The position numbers and the translations under genes are program-made. From Aradus depressus (Eukaryota; Arthropoda; Insecta; Hemiptera; Aradidae): DNA of 64,000 nucleotides. Below are positions 61,740 to 64,000 of this stretch, piece by piece. The notes under the pieces were generated by a model, which saw only the letters and a program-made list of their open reading frames with translations, was not told the origin of the DNA and ran no database searches. Positions within the stretch are counted from its first letter, which is position 1, and each line of letters begins with the position of its first letter. The DNA lies in assembly GCA_963662175.1 (NCBI GenBank), contig OY759216.1, forward strand, positions 50,609,087-50,673,086, given 5' to 3'.

Positions 61740-62095
61740 CTAATATGGGTTATAGCAAGTCCCGGTTGCATCTCCTCTTCAGTCTTTCAGGAGGCTTGTG
61801 CTAATTTCCTATGCTTCTTGATTTTTTCGTGAACTGCGTTTATCATAAGGACCTTGTGAAGAGTTCTCCTCCTTATATAGGGGCATTATCCGAAGAGTCT
61901 GTCTTTATCTGGAAAACTTTCTTTTGTCTACTTGATGACGGTGATGAGGGTTCCATATCAGTCTTCTGTCTAGAGTAGTAAGTCCTAAATATCTTACGGT
62001 GTTAGTCTGAGGCGACCGTGTTGTTCAAGTTACCAACACAAAACGATTTGTGTGAGACGGTGTCGTAGTGTGACCGATGCATATAGGTGAGACTT
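61740..62095 (-). pseudogene. Heavily decayed Jockey-like LINE
   Basis: CCCGGTTGCATCTCCTCTTC, GTTTATCATAAGGACCTTG, GAGGGTTCCATATCAGTC and GTGTGAGACGGTGTCGTAG align in order with the LINE at 17090-17720, with deletions. Confidence 0.65.
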
Positions 62096-62499
62096 TATCA
62101 AATCAAATTTTTCATCATATATTTTTTTTTTTTGCGTTACTTTTTTGCGTTTCTTATATTATTGTTAAAGAAAAAAACTAAAATTTATTAATTCCCAATA
62201 GATCGACTCACTAGGCCGGTTACTTAGACAATTATACAGAATTTTGAATGGGTTTTTCAAATTATCGTCAAAAACTAAATTTTTACACTTTTTCCAACCT
62301 TTCTGAACTTTCAGTTTACAATAGGATACAATGTTTCAATTCAATACACTCTGATTACTCAATGCTCACGATATGTTAGTAACGAGACTTATATCAACAA
62401 TTCTACACATACACTTATCCGGAATTTTGCAAAATAAACGTACACATTAAATAAACTCTTCAATTTTAATTTAAAATCGCTCAAATATAGACCCTCTGT

Positions 62500-63045
62500 T
62501 AAACTCTATGTACACATTCGACTTACCTATCGACCCTAACACATTAACAGGCACATATGCAGATGAGTTTCGAGTAAATCATGGAAAATCAAGTTGAACA
62601 ACACAAAATATAACATTGACCCTCCACCGTGGTGACTGCTCCCCCCCCCCAGTATTAATTAAAAACATGCCAATGCCTCATACATCTACAGTGAATTATT
62701 TAGGATTAACTCTCGACTAGAAGCAGACTTGGAACCTTCACACACTGACGACATTACTTACAATAGACCGGGACATACGTCTTACAGCAAAGGCTTCGTA
62801 CATTAAACAAATGCAGATATTTCAGTCTAAACAATTCCGACTGATGACACAATGCTCTCGATATGTTACCAACAGGACTTTTCACCGTAACATGAACATT
62901 ACAACCATCAGACACTTATACCAACGTTTCTACACCACAATTTATTTACACCGATCAGGAAGGTACCAAAATTTTAAATCTAAATATATCCCACTGCACC
63001 CCAAGAAGGTTAAAGAGAATTTGGCATAGAGATCTCCAGTTACGA
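62500..63045 (+). pseudogene. Decayed Jockey-like LINE, opposite orientation
   Basis: Plus strand: TYADEFRVNHGKS, LTLHRGDC, then after breaks MQIFQSKQFRLMTQCSRYV and the end CCCAAGAAGGTTAAAGAG. Part of the QCSRYV region also occurs at 62360-62385, probably a partial duplication. With 61740-62095 it makes a convergent/divergent pair. Confidence 0.65.
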
Positions 63046-64000
63046 AATGATGCAATCACCGCTGGCTGTTTTTCGTATCTCAAGTCTTACAAAATATTTT
63101 TTCTGTCTTTTTATATATCACATATATATGTGAGCCAAGCTGTCGGTTGTGCGTTTTTACTTTCTTATGCCTTTAGTATACAGAAGTATTATAAGTGTGG
63201 AAAACCGAGATCGAGTTTTCAACTGATTTTCGTTTTGACCATTTTCTTCATGATGTTAGTGTGTCTGATTGGAACTTTGTGACCTCACTAATAAAAATAT
63301 TTTATTTTCAAAAGGGATGAATTTCAATAAAAAAAACTAGTCACCAATAATAAAAATACATTTTAAGTCATTACTTAGAAATAATGCTTAAGAAAATATA
63401 TGGTTCGTTTTTTGAGGACTTTGTTGCGATTTGAAATCTGAGGGCACTTCGTTAGTTGGAAATTTAATAAGGAACATTTTTGATAAGAACTAATTTTTCG
63501 GTAAGACTATCCGTTTTTACGTAAATCAAGAAAACGTCTAAAAAAAATTGATTTCAAAACAACATTTTGGGTCGATTTTCGCCATTGGCCAACACAAGAT
63601 TTTCTTTACCATTACTTTTGTACAGATCACTCCCCCCTCCCCCCCCCCCCCTCTAAATAAATATATACAAAAAAAAAGGTTAAATCTCATTTTTGGAGTA
63701 ATCATTTTAGTGAACTCGCATTGAAAATAACATATCCTCAATGATAATTTTTAATACCTATTATTGACATTTTTCTAAGTAAATTTACTTATGATTTGAT
63801 TGTATTTTCAATTGATTGGAGGACTGAATGGAACCTTACTGGTATTATGATGGACTTCGTATTTGGTAAATTTAATATAGTGGCTCTCTCCATAGCCCAA
63901 ATCAATCATGTTCTTCAATATTTTTTTTTTATTGAAGAAGTGAAAAGTTATTAAAAAATGATTGATAGATAAAGAGGATTATATTTGAATAGAAATATAG
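63046..64000. repeat. Repeat C and D debris, otherwise featureless
   Basis: 63165-63290 carries CTTTCTTATGCCTTTAGTATA and GATTGGAACTTTGTGA (repeat D). 63420-63570 carries GAGGGCACTTCGTTAG, TTTTTGATAAGAACTAATTTTTCG and AAGAAAACGTCT (repeat C, reverse). A C-rich run is at 63631-63651. No gene. Confidence 0.45.

Overview
The window looks like arthropod (probably insect) nuclear DNA: AT-rich, almost free of host genes, and built largely from transposable elements inserted into one another. The evidence is eukaryotic: tRNA-derived SINEs, Jockey-type LINEs with poly(A) tails, a Ty3/Gypsy element with LTRs, TTA-, TTAA- and TA-flanked DNA transposons, minisatellites, and one plausible spliced first exon. 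Nothing here is bacterial (no operons, no ribosome binding sites). Species cannot be named from the sequence; a (TTAGG)-like SINE tail is merely compatible with an insect.

Layout. 1-11 kb: SINE copies, a decayed LINE 3' end that has become a 150-bp tandem array, degenerate dispersed repeats, a foldback element with long inverted arms (5158-6370), a 29-bp minisatellite (7497-7858), a possible LTR (about 8601-9235) and an unrelated 150-bp array (9331-9905). 11.8-16.6 kb: a complete, apparently very young Gypsy element (11967-16327; both 157-bp LTRs read the same, 5-bp GAAAG duplication, one open Gag-Pol frame) inserted into an older palindromic element. 16.7-22.5 kb: a 5'-truncated LINE with a clear target duplication, then a near full-length two-ORF Jockey-like LINE. 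22.8-28.1 kb: SINEs (one internally inverted yet flanked by a 13-bp duplication), an 82-bp array, and a 36/45-bp minisatellite abutting a truncated LINE. 28.4-38 kb: copies of an abundant modular repeat ('family B'), one carrying a PIF/Harbinger derivative, a pogo/Tigger-like element, and inverted LINE fragments. 38-45.4 kb: the best host-gene candidate, a signal-peptide exon at 42334-42409 with an NRF-1-like motif upstream and a GT donor; also a piggyBac-like element inside another family B copy. 45.4-64 kb: more SINEs, decayed LINEs of at least three types, a small palindromic insertion with hammerhead-like motifs and a 12-bp duplication, a 70-bp array and old unclassified repeats.

Relationships. 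Only the Gypsy element and the Jockey-like LINE still look able to encode their own mobility proteins. The SINEs, Harbinger, piggyBac-like and pogo-like copies lack a complete enzyme and would depend on proteins supplied elsewhere. Nesting gives a relative chronology: family B is older than the Harbinger and piggyBac-like insertions; a LINE fragment is older than the palindromic insertion at 56288-56551; the palindromic element at 11.86 kb is older than the Gypsy element. 'Family A' is the common SINE, 'B' the modular repeat, 'C' and 'D' two further unclassified dispersed repeats.
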